Origin: Zeugodacus cucurbitae
Taxonomy: Eukaryota; Arthropoda; Insecta; Diptera; Tephritidae
DNA: 64,000 bases
Direction of reading: 5' to 3'
Assembly: GCF_028554725.1 (NCBI RefSeq)
Contig: NC_071670.1
Coordinates: forward strand, 69,849,001-69,913,000
Shown: piece by piece, positions 12,385 to 24,600 of the stretch
Numbering within the stretch: the stretch's first letter is position 1
Layout: the number at the start of each line of letters is the position of its first letter
Position numbers and translations under genes: made by a program
Notes under the pieces: generated by a model
Databases searched by the model: none
Told to the model about the DNA's origin: nothing
The model's input: only the letters and a program-made list of their open reading frames with translations

Positions 12385-14343
12385 GAGTAAGTTTGGGTAT
12401 TGTGATATGGGTGTGCAATGTGATATGCCAGCATATTTCGTAAACCATTCATGTTTTGACATGAATCTTTCCGAGAATACAAAAGTAACTGTAAAAAACT
12501 GTTGCTGCAAAGCTGCGCATGCTACTGAACGCTTCGTTTGCTCTCAGTGTGCCAAAAAGTTTATAGTAGTCCGGTCACCAATATTTCAACACGCGTTTCG
12601 ACAAAGGATTATTCAGAGTTTAATTCATATTTTAGAATTCTAGTAATTTTTTCTTGATCTTTCGTTAATAAAATTAACCGTAATTCAGGTAATTTTTAGT
12701 CCAAATAAATTTTTTTTTGTGAAACAAATATTTTATTATTTCAAACTCGAGTTTGGCTAATGTGATATAGTCAATGTTGTCCATTGTGATATAGTATATC
12801 ATATTAAACAAACATAATATCACACAACGTATCTTGTAGGTAAAAGTAATACTCTTCTAAAATTATAGTTTTTCACAATGCCGAAGAAAGGGGAAATTCG
12901 TAAGTGGAATGCAGAAAACATGAAAAAAGCCATACAGGCTGTAAGAGTCGAAAAGATGGGAATACTTCTGACATCGAAAACGTATGGTGTCCTATTTGCA
13001 ACCTTGCAAAGAGCTGCCCGCAGCGATAAAACAATCGACGAAATATTAGCTATTCCATTTGGACGTAGGAAGGTTTTTAACCCAGATGTTGAATTAGAGC
13101 TGGTAAGATATTTGAGAGAAATGGAGGCAAAGTTTTGGGGGCTCACTCGAAGTGATGTGCGTTCGCTTGCATTTCAATTAGCAAAGCGAAATAATATTAA
13201 TATTTTCCATAATCAAGGAATGCGCCGGAAGAGATTGGTAGCGTAGCTTTCTAAATAGACATAAAACGGAAATAAGCTTACGCTCTGCCACAGGTACTTC
13301 AATCGAGAGAATCAAAGGATTCAATGTGGAAAATGTGAGCAAGTTCTATAACTTATTGGAGCAGGAGTTTGAGAAGCATACATTTTCTGCAACTAGAATA
13401 TGGAATGTTGATGAGACAGGAGTGTCTATCGTGCAAAGTAAGCAGCCAAAAATTTTAGCAGCAAAAGGCAAAAGGCAAATTGGTTGCATGACTTCAGCAG
13501 AAAGAGGATCTCTCATAACAGTTATAAGCTGCATGAGCGCAGGAGGAGCCTTTGTTCCACCATTTTCCATTTTTCCAAGAAATAATCCCTCTCCGCTTTT
13601 AATGAAACAGACTCCCCCTGGTTCCGATTCTGCTTGTCACATATCGGGATGGATACAAATACCAATATTTACCGCGTGGTTTGATCACTTTTTGCGATTC
13701 ACTAATCCATCAAAGGAGAACCCAATCTTGCTTATTTTAGATGGCCACTACAGTGATACGCGAAATGTTGATGTTTTGGATAAGGCTCCTCAAAATGGCG
13801 TCATTATCTTATCATTGCCACCTCATTGTACACACAAAATGCTACCCTTAGATAAAGCATTTATGGGTCCTCTTAAAACATATTACAATGACGAAATAAG
13901 ACGATTTATGCGAGAGCAAGGCCGAAAGGTGGCACGATTTGATGTAGTTGAGCTGTTTCAAAGGCTTATCTGAAAGTTCAAACGCCACAGATAGCAATTA
14001 ATGGGTTCAAATGCACTGGTATCTATCCCTTTGATAAAAATATTTTCCAGGAAAGTGATTTTATGGAGCAGCGTCAAGATTTCGTCACATGTGATATAGT
14101 ATATCACTTTACCTGATATAGTATATCACATTACCCATACATTTTGGCAAAGTCGCTTTTTCGACCATCTATAGTTTAATTGAGTTATCTTTCAAAGTAC
14201 TTGAGATACCGAAATATCCCTTTGAGATATATTGCGCAATGAAGCAAGGAATAGTATTGCATAGTTTTTGTAAGTATTAGTTTATGAAATTTTAAATAAT
14301 TGTAGAAAAACTTATACCCATATCACAATACCCAAACTTACTC
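12385..14343 (+). mobile_element. pogo/Tigger-type DNA transposon with complete ends (1,959 bp)
   Basis: The two ends are a perfect 28-bp inverted repeat at 12385-12412 and 14316-14343, beginning GAGTAAGTTTGGGTATTG. Each end is flanked by TA (12383-12384 and 14344-14345), the target duplication of the Tc1/mariner/pogo superfamily. The motif TGTGATAT lies within the ends and recurs just inside, at about 12417, 12761, 12785, 14090 and 14115-14131, mostly as near-palindromes GTGATATAGTATATCAC. These are probably transposase-binding sites. The single internal gene is a pogo-type DDE transposase that is now broken. Perfect ends with a damaged gene fit a fairly young but non-autonomous copy. Confidence 0.93.
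12878..14116 (+). pseudogene. pogo/Tigger-like (CENP-B HTH, DDE_1) transposase, frameshifted
   Basis: The coding trace starts at an ATG (12878) after CACA and reads a helix-turn-helix N-terminal part (MPKKGEIRKWNAENMKKAI). Near 13222 the frame shifts by one base. The next segment (AGRDW, then the family-typical RSFLNRH) contains a TAG at 13239-13241. A clean frame then runs 13326-13960 with the DDE_1 landmarks NVDETG (D at 13410), LLILDGH (D at 13740) and LPLDKAF (D at 13851). All three acidic residues are kept, with the last two 37 positions apart. A second one-base shift near 13960 returns the frame to that of the start. It ends through NGFKCTGIYPFDKNIF, a typical pogo-family tail, to a stop at 14114. 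The lesions are two frameshifts and one nonsense codon, so it is inactive. Confidence 0.9.
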
Positions 14344-14345
14344 TA

Positions 14346-16894
14346 TATATTCGTTTCATTATACCGTTATATTATAAGACTTAATCTCTGTCGCCTCGAC
14401 ACCATTGCAATTGAGGCTTAAACCGACAAAGCGACATACACTCCAAGCAGCGTTCGAGACGGCAAAAAGACAGAACTGCAATGCGAGAAGCGCAAAAGGA
14501 AGGCATTGCAATGAAAGAGAAGCGACCGAAAATTGCCGCATTCAATATAAATGTTTTAAAAAATACTTATTTTGTCCGTCTGTCGCTGTTGTTGGCTCTG
14601 CAACACTTTGCTCACCCTTCTTCGCAATCAAAAAGCAATAATGAAAATGCAATTGTTGCACACACACACGTCCATGTGTGATCGGTTTTTCGGCAAGGTA
14701 GCGCCTGATGGGCGACCACACAATTCCAATTTCGTTGGAGCGTAAAAATAAAATTTCCGTTTGAGATATGAATTTATTAAAATCGCTGCCTTTGCAGCAT
14801 GGACCAGCGTGTGAGCGCTCTTACTGCAACAAAAGCAACAAAAATATTAGGGCTGACAGGTATTCGTTTCATACTACGATTCTCTCTCACTACGAGTGTA
14901 TTTCTCATTCCAACACGTCAGTGTTTTATGGCGGGTGCTTTCGGTCGAAATGGCAACTTTGTTGTTGTAAGTTGTTTTTGTACTTTCCCACAAATATTGC
15001 TCCATTATTACTGTATTTATTTTCCCGCTTCCTTTCAATTATACAGATAGGCCGTTAAATTGGATTTTAGTTTAGCGCTTGGTTTAATCGTCCAAAGGGT
15101 GGTAATAATTTTTGGTTTGATTATAGAAGCTGAAATCCACATTAAATTATGATTCAATTCCGCGCATGTGGTTTTTATACAGGTGGCAACTCCTTTTAAA
15201 AATCTTCTTAAATCTCTTTAGTTTGATAGCCGTAATTTTTTTGTAAATATCAATTTCATCAAAATAAACATGCAACTTTTATCAAATTCAACTCGGTTAG
15301 AAGCTCTCTTAAACTTCTTTATAGTATCCTTATTAGATTGTCCTTAGTTTATAAATTTGTTTAAACCAAATTTTCAGACCTAAATTTTTTAAGCCATCCT
15401 CAGTTTTAACACTTGAATAACACTTGAATATGTATATAGTATATTTCCTTCATTCTGCCCTTCCGCGCTGTAAAACTGTAGTTTGCACCTATTCCCTACA
15501 GAATTAAATATAAATTCGCTTGAGCCGTAGTAGTTTATACCGTTATATGTCAAAAGTGCAAGTAATAATTTAATCGCCAAAATCCGCACTCACTTTTTGC
15601 GCGAAAAAGACTCTCGTAAAATATTTACTGCCCGAGCATATGACAGCAGATAACAAGCTGTCTAGTCTAGTGCGCCGAAGAAAGTTCCGAGTTGATGCAA
15701 TTCTATGTGTGTGTGTCTCTATGGTTAAGCGCCACGTAAAATATAAAGTTGTTACTAAGAAAACTCGGCAGCTCAGATAAAGGAAAGAAAGTTGCATCGC
15801 AAACTGCACCAAGACTTGAGCAAATTTTACTCTGTATGCATGTACCGTTATCATAGCCCGTTATTGTAGGGAAACAATAACGACGTTCGCACACGACGTT
15901 CGAAAGATTATGCACTGCTGAAAGAGTACCTGGGTGGTATTTTTTACACAAAAAAGCTCAAAAATGGTATGGCAAGTTACGTGTACGCAGTGGTGCACAA
16001 TAATTTCTCGGAGTCACACTTAAGTTATCGAATTTTACAGTTAAGCCTAGGATATTCTACACTTTAAAGCCTTTGTTCAAATTCTCTTTAATTTTTACAA
16101 TTGACTCAACAGTTTCTTCTCTTTATGATTATACCAATTTAGGCCCCACAAAATACTTTCGACTAATGTCCTTATTCGTACAGAGAGCTCATGCTGATTT
16201 TCCTTTTCCTCTATATTTTGCCTTAACAACAACATAGTTGTGCTATTAAATGCGCGGATCCCACTTCATTTCACTTCACTTTGGTTTATCGCCATTCTAA
16301 CTTTATTCCATCCATTCGTCAAGCCTGCCTGAATAAAAAGTAGAGGAAAGTATCGCTTTTGTATAACCAACTTTCTTCCTCGCCTTTGTTGTTTTGCAAT
16401 TATGTCTAAATGCCTCAAGCACCCACTCACTACACCATGAAAGGCAAGGAAATTGGTACAAATGTCCTAAGCGCGGCAAGCGCGAGACGAACTACAAAAG
16501 ACCAAAACAAAGTGCAGAAAAAATTATTAACAAAGCTTATGCTCGTGGTCTGCCGTGTCATCGGGCGGTATTAGCGTTTACACGCTGTAAATATTAGCTT
16601 GAACATTGGTGCCTGCGGGGACACTTTGTACAAATTACCTCAACAGTTCCAAAACAAATTAGCCTGCGAGATATGAAGGAAATAGTTGGAGACAATTAGT
16701 AAAAGGAGTTCTTCTTTCATACCAACAAGGTATAGAAGGGTCTACGAAAGGAATTCCAATAATGGAAAACCTTCGCAGTATCTGAGGTCCTTCAGATCTC
16801 CCTTGGAAATTTTTCTCAAATTTAACAAGTGAAAGCTAAAGAATTTGTCCTCTAGTTTGCCTTCAAATGACTGTCGAGTTTGGTCAACTGGACG
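14346..16894. other. no confident gene
   Basis: Nothing is supportable here. An 82-codon minus-strand frame (15703-15951) contains several cysteines but has no signal peptide or splice support. The rest is AT-rich sequence with short simple repeats. Confidence 0.55.
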
Positions 16895-17405
16895 ATCAAC
16901 TGAATTCAAACAATAGTTGCACAGCGTCTCCTGTCTCGTATCGAACGGTAAACCTAGATCAGCGAATGGTTGCTGATGGCGATTTGTTTGCTTGCACCTT
17001 GTTATTTATACAATTTTGTTGTTGGTGGGAAAGTTGCATGTGATGGAGGCACAAACAACATTTGACAACAATAAATGTCTTGCTCAAGTTTTCTAATGTA
17101 AAAGGTGAAACGTGCGTGAGAGCTGTATTAATGAGTAAAACAACTTCATTTTATAGAAAATTATTGATTTCGAAAAATTTAATCATATCACATTTATTTT
17201 AATTTGTTCATTACTCTTGAACCGTTATTTAAACCGTTAAAATTCATCTCCGCTCCTTGTCGTGTTCTCAGTTTAAGTACTGGTAATCATAATTTGAAAT
17301 TCCTCTTGAACAGTCTGCCTGTTCAGGCTAAATTAGCATCGCACCAAATAAAAAATTTAAAGGAGAGAAGTTATTTATATTACAAATATGCATGTGTATA
17401 CTTAT
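16895..17405. repeat. diverged dispersed repeat, copy 1 (pair with 32754-33300)
   Basis: About 500 bp here aligns by eye, in the same orientation, with 32754-33300. Shared landmarks in order include ATCGAACGGTAAAC, GCATGTGATGG, ACAACATTTGACA, ATTGATTTCGAAAA, TCCGCTCCTT with a CGTGT block, AATCATAATTTGAAATT and TTATATTACAAATATGCAT. Identity is moderate with indels, so this is an old repeat or duplication. No coding capacity or terminal repeats are visible. Its right edge coincides with the last codons of the F-box gene (stop at 17402-17404). Confidence 0.65.
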
Positions 17406-19149
17406 TGAGTACTCACATAGAAAAATCCCTTGTCGCGATCATTTGAAACATAAATGTTGACCAGATAGTCCTCCTCTCTTAAGTCGACTTCTTCTTGACC
17501 AGCAAAACTAAACCTTATTCTTATAAATCGTAGAAATGGAAGCGGCATTGCAAACTTGATTAGCTGAAGAAAAAAGGTATTCGAGACGTGCCATTTCTAA
17601 CGTAAAACGGCAGCGAACTCACCTTCAAATGTTCATCTTCCTCGGCAAATTCCATTGTCAAAGGCTCAAGTGGTGTCGGTTGTCTGCGACTTAAGATATC
17701 ATTTGCCTCCGTAAGAAAGTCCGCAGTTACGCCATCAACACTCCTGAGAAGCAGAACTTTGAGTTTCTTACAACATCTTATTAGCTCTAGTAAAGGCTCC
17801 GCATATATGTCATCGCATTGGAGAAGGTGTAGCTCTTCCAAATTCACCAAATCTTTAAAGACACCCAATAATAGGAATTCCGTTAAATCAACCCGGAAAA
17901 ATTTTAAACGCTTCAAGTTTGTCAGCTCCACAATTCTCAAGAGATGTTGCTCAGACACGTTACCGTAATAAAATGCCAATTCTTCCAACTGATTCCTTCG
18001 ACGCAATTCGTCAAAGAAGATCGTGGCATGTTGCTCTGCGTGTTGCTCTGTCTGTTGTAAATTCGGGTCCTCTAAGCACGTCTCACACTTATCACTGACG
18101 AAATCGAAAATCTCTAGTATTTTCAGTTTCGGCAAAGTGCCGACCAGTTGCCAGGATTTATAAGGGTTAAATTCTATCACGAGTCTTTCGACGTTTTTAA
18201 GGTTTTCGAACATTTCAAAGGCGTATCTATTCGAAAACATCTGTGGATCGCTGAGCATTACAAGCGTCCGCAGTGGATTGTAATATGTTATTTGCAGCAT
18301 GTTTTCCGGATCAAAAAACATATCAGTGTCTATGTGCAGCTCCGTGAGACTGTTGAGTTCCAGTAAGCTTTCACCTAGAGAATTACAAAAACTTTCCGAT
18401 TAAACGAGCTTCTACAAGCTTCTACATATTTATTTACTAAATGTTACGACAGAAACTTTAGACCTAAGGCTTACGGTTAGATCTAATCGAAGCTTTTGTG
18501 GAATATCTTAAGAGTAACTTCTCTCCTTTCCTGGCTATCTTCATTCATATGAAGGGGCTAACAAGTAATAACAAAAACTTTTCCATCTCAAGCGTTGTGT
18601 AGAGTGCCAACTCTGTATTTGCCCTTTTAGATATTTTAGACCCGACGAAGACTAGATTATTCAACAGAAAAACACAGCCTTTCGCTAGTCAACTATCCAC
18701 TCTACATCCTTACAGTACTTCGCTACCTCATTTGAAATACTAAATAGAGACTCAAACTTACCTCTCAAATTATAAGAGTCGAAGCAGATCAGTTTCTTCA
18801 GATTTGGTAATGGCAACAATTCCTTCAAATACTCATCGTTGAAAGAATTGAGTTTCGCCTCTTCTATCTCTTTATGGCATTCGCGTAATTTATTTAGAAA
18901 GTTTTTCGTACAACTTGACTCTGTCAGATAAAGTCTCTTTATACTTCGCAGCAGAAAGTCGTCGGTGCCCATGAGATGACCATAATTTGTCGCCATTTCG
19001 CTGTTTACTTCCATCGAATTGTAAGAATATCGGATATAGATATGTTTAAATCGTTTACACACACCTCTCCAGGACACCTGCCACAAGCAGCCCAACTTTT
19101 TGAAAATCTGTATCAAGCAGTCATCCGGTAGGTCCAGTATAGAAGCCAT
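17402..19149 (-). CDS. F-box/leucine-rich-repeat protein, three exons
   Basis: Exon 1 is 19149-18762, exon 2 is 18374-17623 and exon 3 is 17563-17402. The introns are 387 bp (GTAAGT...CTCTAG, phase 1) and 59 bp (GTGAGT...TCTTCAG, phase 0), and joining them keeps one frame of 433 residues. The start context is AAATGG. Residues 4-45 are an F-box (ILDLPDDCLIQIFKKL, then WRGVCKRFKHI), which in this family binds Skp1 and recruits substrates to an SCF ubiquitin ligase. Residues from about 100 to 360 hold irregular leucine-rich repeats (LLELNSLTEL, LVNLEELHLL, CKKLKVLLLR), the usual substrate-binding part. Exon 3 adds a polar tail ending FFYVSTQ. The stop lies exactly at the edge of a dispersed repeat, and a GTGAGT sits just before it, so the true 3' end could differ. 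The substrate is unknown. Such F-box/LRR genes are often multicopy and fast-evolving in flies. Confidence 0.85.
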
Positions 19150-19217
19150 TTGGATACTTTAATTTACTTGACGGAAGAAAATAGTTTGTTGAGATATATC
19201 CAACTTTGAGTGCGGTT

Positions 19218-19222
19218 ACTGA
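19218..19222 (-). promoter_or_regulatory. initiator-like TCAGT upstream of the F-box gene
   Basis: On the minus strand TCAGT lies about 70 bases before the F-box ATG and would give a short 5' untranslated region. No good TATA box lies 25-35 bases further upstream. Motif-only evidence. Confidence 0.3.
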
Positions 19223-19418
19223 CTGCTGTTGAGAGATTTCTGTTGATAAAATGACAATAAAGCCAGTTTTATTTATGAATATATTTCAGAACTAAACGCT
19301 GCGAGTAATATGCTTCTCCTTGAGTGCTTTCTCTGTATTATGACTCTCTATAGGCGATGACTTTTACTTTTACAATAGTTGGATGTCTTAATTTCACCAC
19401 GATTGAAGAATACATATA

Positions 19419-19590
19419 CAGTGGAACTTCTCTAACTCGAATCACTATAATCCAAAAAAAAAGCTTCGAGTTAGAGACTTCCGAGTTACGGAAGGTAATT
19501 TATATGAAATTTTACTTCTATTGCCAATTCAAGAGTTCGAATTATGGAGAACTTCGAGTTATAGTAGTTCGAGTTATGGAAGTTCCACTG
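19419..19590. mobile_element. pogo-type MITE, 172 bp
   Basis: The ends are inverted repeats starting CAGTGGAACTTC. They match at 21 of about 23 positions and continue as TAACTCGAA. Both ends are flanked by TA (19417-19418 and 19591-19592). CAGT ends and a TA duplication are typical of pogo-family elements. The inside is a set of short diverged copies of ACTCGAA and its complement and has no coding capacity. Confidence 0.88.
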
Positions 19591-19592
19591 TA

Positions 19593-20929
19593 TATTAATT
19601 TGCCTCCCCTGTTTGGTTCACTTTTACTTTTCGAATTTTAATGCAAAGAACTTTCAATTGACAATTAATTTAAGTGCAACAGAATACTACTTACAACCTT
19701 CGCTTTCTGTCTAGAACTAAATTTTGTGAAACATACAGAAGCATACTCAAGCAGATTATACTCTTTGTCAGCTTGCATTTAAGTTCACAGCGCTCTCGTC
19801 GATGATTCACCTCGTTCATTAAAGCGCACAAACCGATTGTTAGTCATGAAGCGTTTATTGAGTTTTTGGTTGCAGTCACTCCGTCGCAATGTTCACTGAG
19901 AAGCGCATAAGCGGAGCTTAACAATACGCTCCCTTCAAAAGTTTTGAAAATAGGCACGTCACGACCAGCCTTTTTATGATCGTGTTAAAGACTTCAGTCG
20001 TTTGACGAGTGAATGCAATTTCTCTCTAAAGAAGTATTTGTATGTGTTTTACTATTTCCCTCCCAATAACCGATGGAATTCCCAAGAATCATCTTTATCA
20101 TAGTTGATTGTATTAATTTAATGAGCGAATTGTTTGTGTTTTATTAACTAATGTAAATGTTATGTAATCAGCGGAACTAAGTGTACTGGTTACGTGACTG
20201 CTTCGTACTGGGTCAGGGTAATTATTGAGGTATACACCCTTTTCTATTTATATATTACAACAAAAAAGTGAAATTGAATTGTTTAACCATTTTCCAGAAT
20301 TAAAAAAATGTTCATAGAATGAATGACTTTAGATATTCCTGACGCAAAGTCGACTATAAATTGCAGATTTTCAAGATTTTAAAGAAAGTATGTATTCTTA
20401 ATCGATGCGGAATGGCTCGAGGATTAGGAGTCTCAGGAATATTTTGAGAGTGGCGCTGGTCTACAAAGAACCTAATAGGCTAAAGTGTAGTTGTAATTTG
20501 GTCAAATTCATTGACACTAATTTGCAACAATACAGCAGCGATAAAAGTTACTAAAATGGTAAAGATTCATACCAACTTGACTGACCTCTTGTGCGAAAAA
20601 TAGTATAAAATTTTCCATCAAAGTAAAACGAATCTATTTTCATAAGTTTGCTTACGAATGCCATTAAATTTGACATAATGAAAACGGTACATAATTTTCA
20701 TGTTAGGGCAAAATATAACACCTTTGTTACTCCTCAAAAGTAAAATTGTACAATATTAGCCAAGCTTGAGTATAAAAATCATAGAATATACCAATATTGT
20801 TCGATCAAAAAGTGTCCTTATGCATTTTGAAAACCACTCCACCGTCAATAAATTGTAGTACAAAATCCACACGAATGTCAAACTAATCATTTTATTTTCA
20901 ACTTTTTTTGATTTTCTGCAAGCACATAC
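19593..20929. other. no confident gene
   Basis: AT-rich sequence with nothing supportable on either strand. Confidence 0.55.
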
Positions 20930-21161
20930 CGTTATTTAAAGCGTATGCCCACAGCTCCGAAAGCATGACAACATAAAACTTAGAGAAGAGCCTCTGCGCT
21001 CTCCGCCGGCAACGACGAGACAATGTTTGTGCAGCCACAACTGCCTTTGGGTCCCATATTAACACCAGCAACTTTACTAGCGCCATCAGGAGAATTGTAA
21101 TGAATGTACGTATATGTAGAATTGCGAGGTTTTATCACCACTCAGACTCGGTGAAACAAAG
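20930..21161 (-). other. candidate splice-bounded exon with a start codon
   Basis: On the minus strand a strong acceptor (TTTGTTTTTTTTTTCAG, exon from 21161) and a GTATGT donor (after 20930) bound 232 bp. No frame is open across the whole exon. From an ATG at 21086 the frame stays open to the donor and has GC-rich third positions (MALVKLLVLIWDPKAVVAAQ onward). This would fit an exon with a 5' untranslated part and the start codon. No family is recognised. Confidence 0.25.
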
Positions 21162-21699
21162 CTGAAAAAAAAAACAAATGAATCAAAAATGCCAATAAAA
21201 TGACCACTCCAGAGAGCACTCCAAATTAATTTAAAATGTTAGTGTCGAACAATGGAGCAGCACTCAACAAACATTGAAAATTACAGTTAAAATACACACA
21301 CATTCACTCATAATTGTAAATATATATATTCAGAATAAAGGCAGTACTTTGCAGCCATAAAAGGAAATAAAGAACTTCAGTTATGCCAACACTCATACAT
21401 CTGCAAAGCACCCATACATACACACACTCACACGAACTCCTTAAACAATGGTCGCTGTCATCGTAAACGCGCTTTAAGCTCTAGGAAATGTTTTTGTTAA
21501 AACTATGAAAGCTGCTGAGCTGAGCTAAGGCCAGAAATTGGTGTTCAAATTTTAATTTGTTTAACTGCTGGCAGGTTTAATAGAATCCGGTCACTTTACT
21601 TAAAGGCATGTGTGAGTGCCGTTAGTTTACATAAGGCTGGAGAAAACGAAGTTTCGTAGAGGATTTCGGAAGCTTTCGCTTTATTCTTACATAATTTCC
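21162..21699. other. no gene seen
   Basis: AT-rich DNA with short CA and TA runs between the candidate exon and the retrotransposon 3' end. Confidence 0.55.
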
Positions 21700-24600
21700 T
21701 AATATATATATATATATTTGGCGTAGGAACCGCTTTAAGCGATTATAGCCGAATCCACCAGAGCGCGCCACTCATTCCTCCTTTTTGCTTTTTGGCGCCA
21801 ACTGGAAACACCAAGTGAAGCCAGGTCACTTTGCACTTGGTCTTTCCACCGGAGTGGAGGTCGTCCTCTTCCGCGGCTTCCTCCAGCGGGTACTGCATCG
21901 AATACTTTCAGAGCTGGAGTGTTTTCTTCCATCCGTACAACATGACCTAGCCAGCGTAGCCGCTGTCTTTTTATTCGCTGAACTATGTCAATGTCGTCGT
22001 ATAAATCGTACAGCTCATCGTTCCATCGTCTGCGGTATTCGCCGTTGCCAATGTTTAGAGGACCATAAATCTTGCGCAAAACCTTTCTCTCGAAAACCCC
22101 AAGAGTCGTCTCATCGGATGTTGTCATCGTCCACGCTTCAGAGCCATACATCAGGACGGGAATAATGAGCGACTTATAGAGTTTGATTTTGGTTCGTCGA
22201 GAGAGGACTTTACTTTTCAATTGCCTACTCAGTCCAAAGTAGCACCTGTTGGCAATAGTGATTCTGCGTTGGATTTCAAGGCTGACATTGTTGGTGTTGT
22301 TAATGCTGGTTCCCAGATAAACGAAATTATCTACAACTTCAAAGTTATGACTGTCAACAGTGACGTGGGAGCCAAGACGCGAGTGCGCTGACTGTTTGTT
22401 TGATGACAGGAGATATTTCGTCTTGTCCTCATTCACCACCAGACCCATACGCTTCGCTTCTTTATCTAGTCTGGAAAACGCAGAACAAACGGCGCGGTTG
22501 TTGCTTCCGATGATATCAATATCATCGGCATACGCCAGGAGCTGTACACTCTTGTAGAAGATTGTACCCTCTCTATTTAGTTCCGCAGCTCGTATTATTT
22601 TTTCCAGCAATAGATTGAAGAAGTCGCACGATAGTGAGTCACCCTGTCTGAAGCCTCGTTTGGTATCGAACGGCTCGGAGAGGTCCTTCCCGATCCTGAC
22701 GGAGCTTTTGGTGTTGCTCAACGTCAGCTTACATAGCCGTATTAGTTTTGCAGGGATACCAAATTCAGACATCGCGGCATAAAGGCAGCTCCTTTTCGTG
22801 CTATCGAAGGCAGCTTTAAAATCGATAAAAAGATGGTGAGTATCGATTCTTCTCTCTCGGGTCTTTTCCAAGATTTGGCGCATGGTGAATATCTGGTCCA
22901 TTGTGGATTTTCCAGGTCTAAAGCCACACTGATAAGGTCCAATCAGTTCGTTGACGGTGGGCTTTAGTCTTTCACACAATACGCTCGACAAAACCTTATA
23001 TGCGATATTGAGGAGACTTATACCACGGTAGTTGGCGCAGATTGTGGGGTCTCCCTTCTTATGGATTGGGCAGAGCACACTAAGATTCCAATCGTCAGGC
23101 ATGCTTTCTTCCGACCATATTCTACAAAGAAGCTGATGCATGCACCTTATCAGTTCTTCGCCGCCGTATTTGAATAGCTCGGCCGGTAATCCATCGGCCC
23201 CCGCCGCTTTGTTGTTCTTCAAGCAGGTAATTGCTATTCGAATTTCTTCATGGTCGGGTAATGGAACATCTATTCCATCGTCATCGATTGGGGAATCGGG
23301 TTCGCCATCTCCTGGTGTTGTACTTTCACTGCCATTGAGCAGGTCGGAGAAGTGTTCCCTCCATAATCCCAGTGTGCTCTGGACATCCGTTACCAGATTA
23401 CCTTCTCGGTCCCTACATGATAATGCTCCGGTCTTGAAACCTTCCGTTAATCGCCTCATCTTTTCATAAAATTTTCGAGCGTTACCCATGTCGGCCAGCT
23501 TTTCAAGCTTTTCATACTCACGCATTTCGGCCTCTTTCTTTTTACGTCTGCAAATGCGTCTCGCTTCCCTCTTCAGTTCTCGATATCTATCCCACCCCGA
23601 ACGTGTTGTGGTCGATCGCAACGTTGCGAGGTAGGCAGTCTGTTTTCTCTCCACTGCGGAACGACAATTCTCATCGTACCAACTGGTTTTTTGGCGTTGC
23701 CGGAGACCAATTGTTTCGGCTGCAGCGGTATGCAATGAGTTTGAGATGCCGTTCCACAGCTCCCTTATATCGAGATGCTGATGAGTGCTCTCAGAGAGCA
23801 GGAGTGCAAGTCGAGTAGAAAATCGTTCGGCTGTCGGTTGTGATTGCAGCTTTTCGACGTTGAACCTTCCTTGTGTTTGTTGACGGGCGTTCTTTGCTGC
23901 ACAGAGGCGAGTGCGTATCTTTGCTGCTACTAGATAATGGTCCGAGTCAATGTTTGGTCCTCGGAGCGTACGCACGTCTAAAACACTGGAGACATGTCTT
24001 CCGTCTATCACAACGTGATCGATTTGATTGCGCGTGTTTCGATCAGGGGACAGCCACGTTGCTTGATGAATTTTTTTATGCTGGAATCTGGTACTACAGA
24101 CAACCATATTTCGGGCCCCAGCGAAGTCGATCAGCCTCAGGCCGTTTGGCGATGTTTCGTCATGGAGGCTGAATTTTCCGACTGTTGTGCCAAAGACACC
24201 TTCTTTACCCACCCTGGCGTTAAAATCGCCAAGCACGATTTTGACATCGTGGCGGGGGCAGCGCTCATAGGTGCGTTCTAGGCGCTCATAGAAAGCATCT
24301 TTGGTCACATCGTCCTTCTCTTCCGTTGGGGCGTGGGCGCAAATCAGCGATATGTTGAAGAACCTCGCTTTGATGCGGATTGTGGCAAGACGTTCATCCA
24401 CCGGGGTGAATGCCAGGACTCGGCGACGTAGTCTCTCTCCCACCACAAATCCAACACCGAATTTGCGCTCCTTTATATGGCCGCTGTAGTAGATGTCACA
24501 AGGACCCACCTTCTTCCGTCCTTGTCCCGTCCATCGCACTTCTTGGACGGCGGTGATGTCAGCCTTTAGTTGTATGAGGACATCAACCAGCTGGGCAGAG

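Noticed and set aside
15703..15951. Minus-strand 82-codon cysteine-containing ORF
   Set aside because: No signal peptide, no splice sites, and an alternative frame is equally open.
19357..19641. 94-codon plus ORF
   Set aside because: It spans the 172-bp MITE and reads straight through its inverted repeats.
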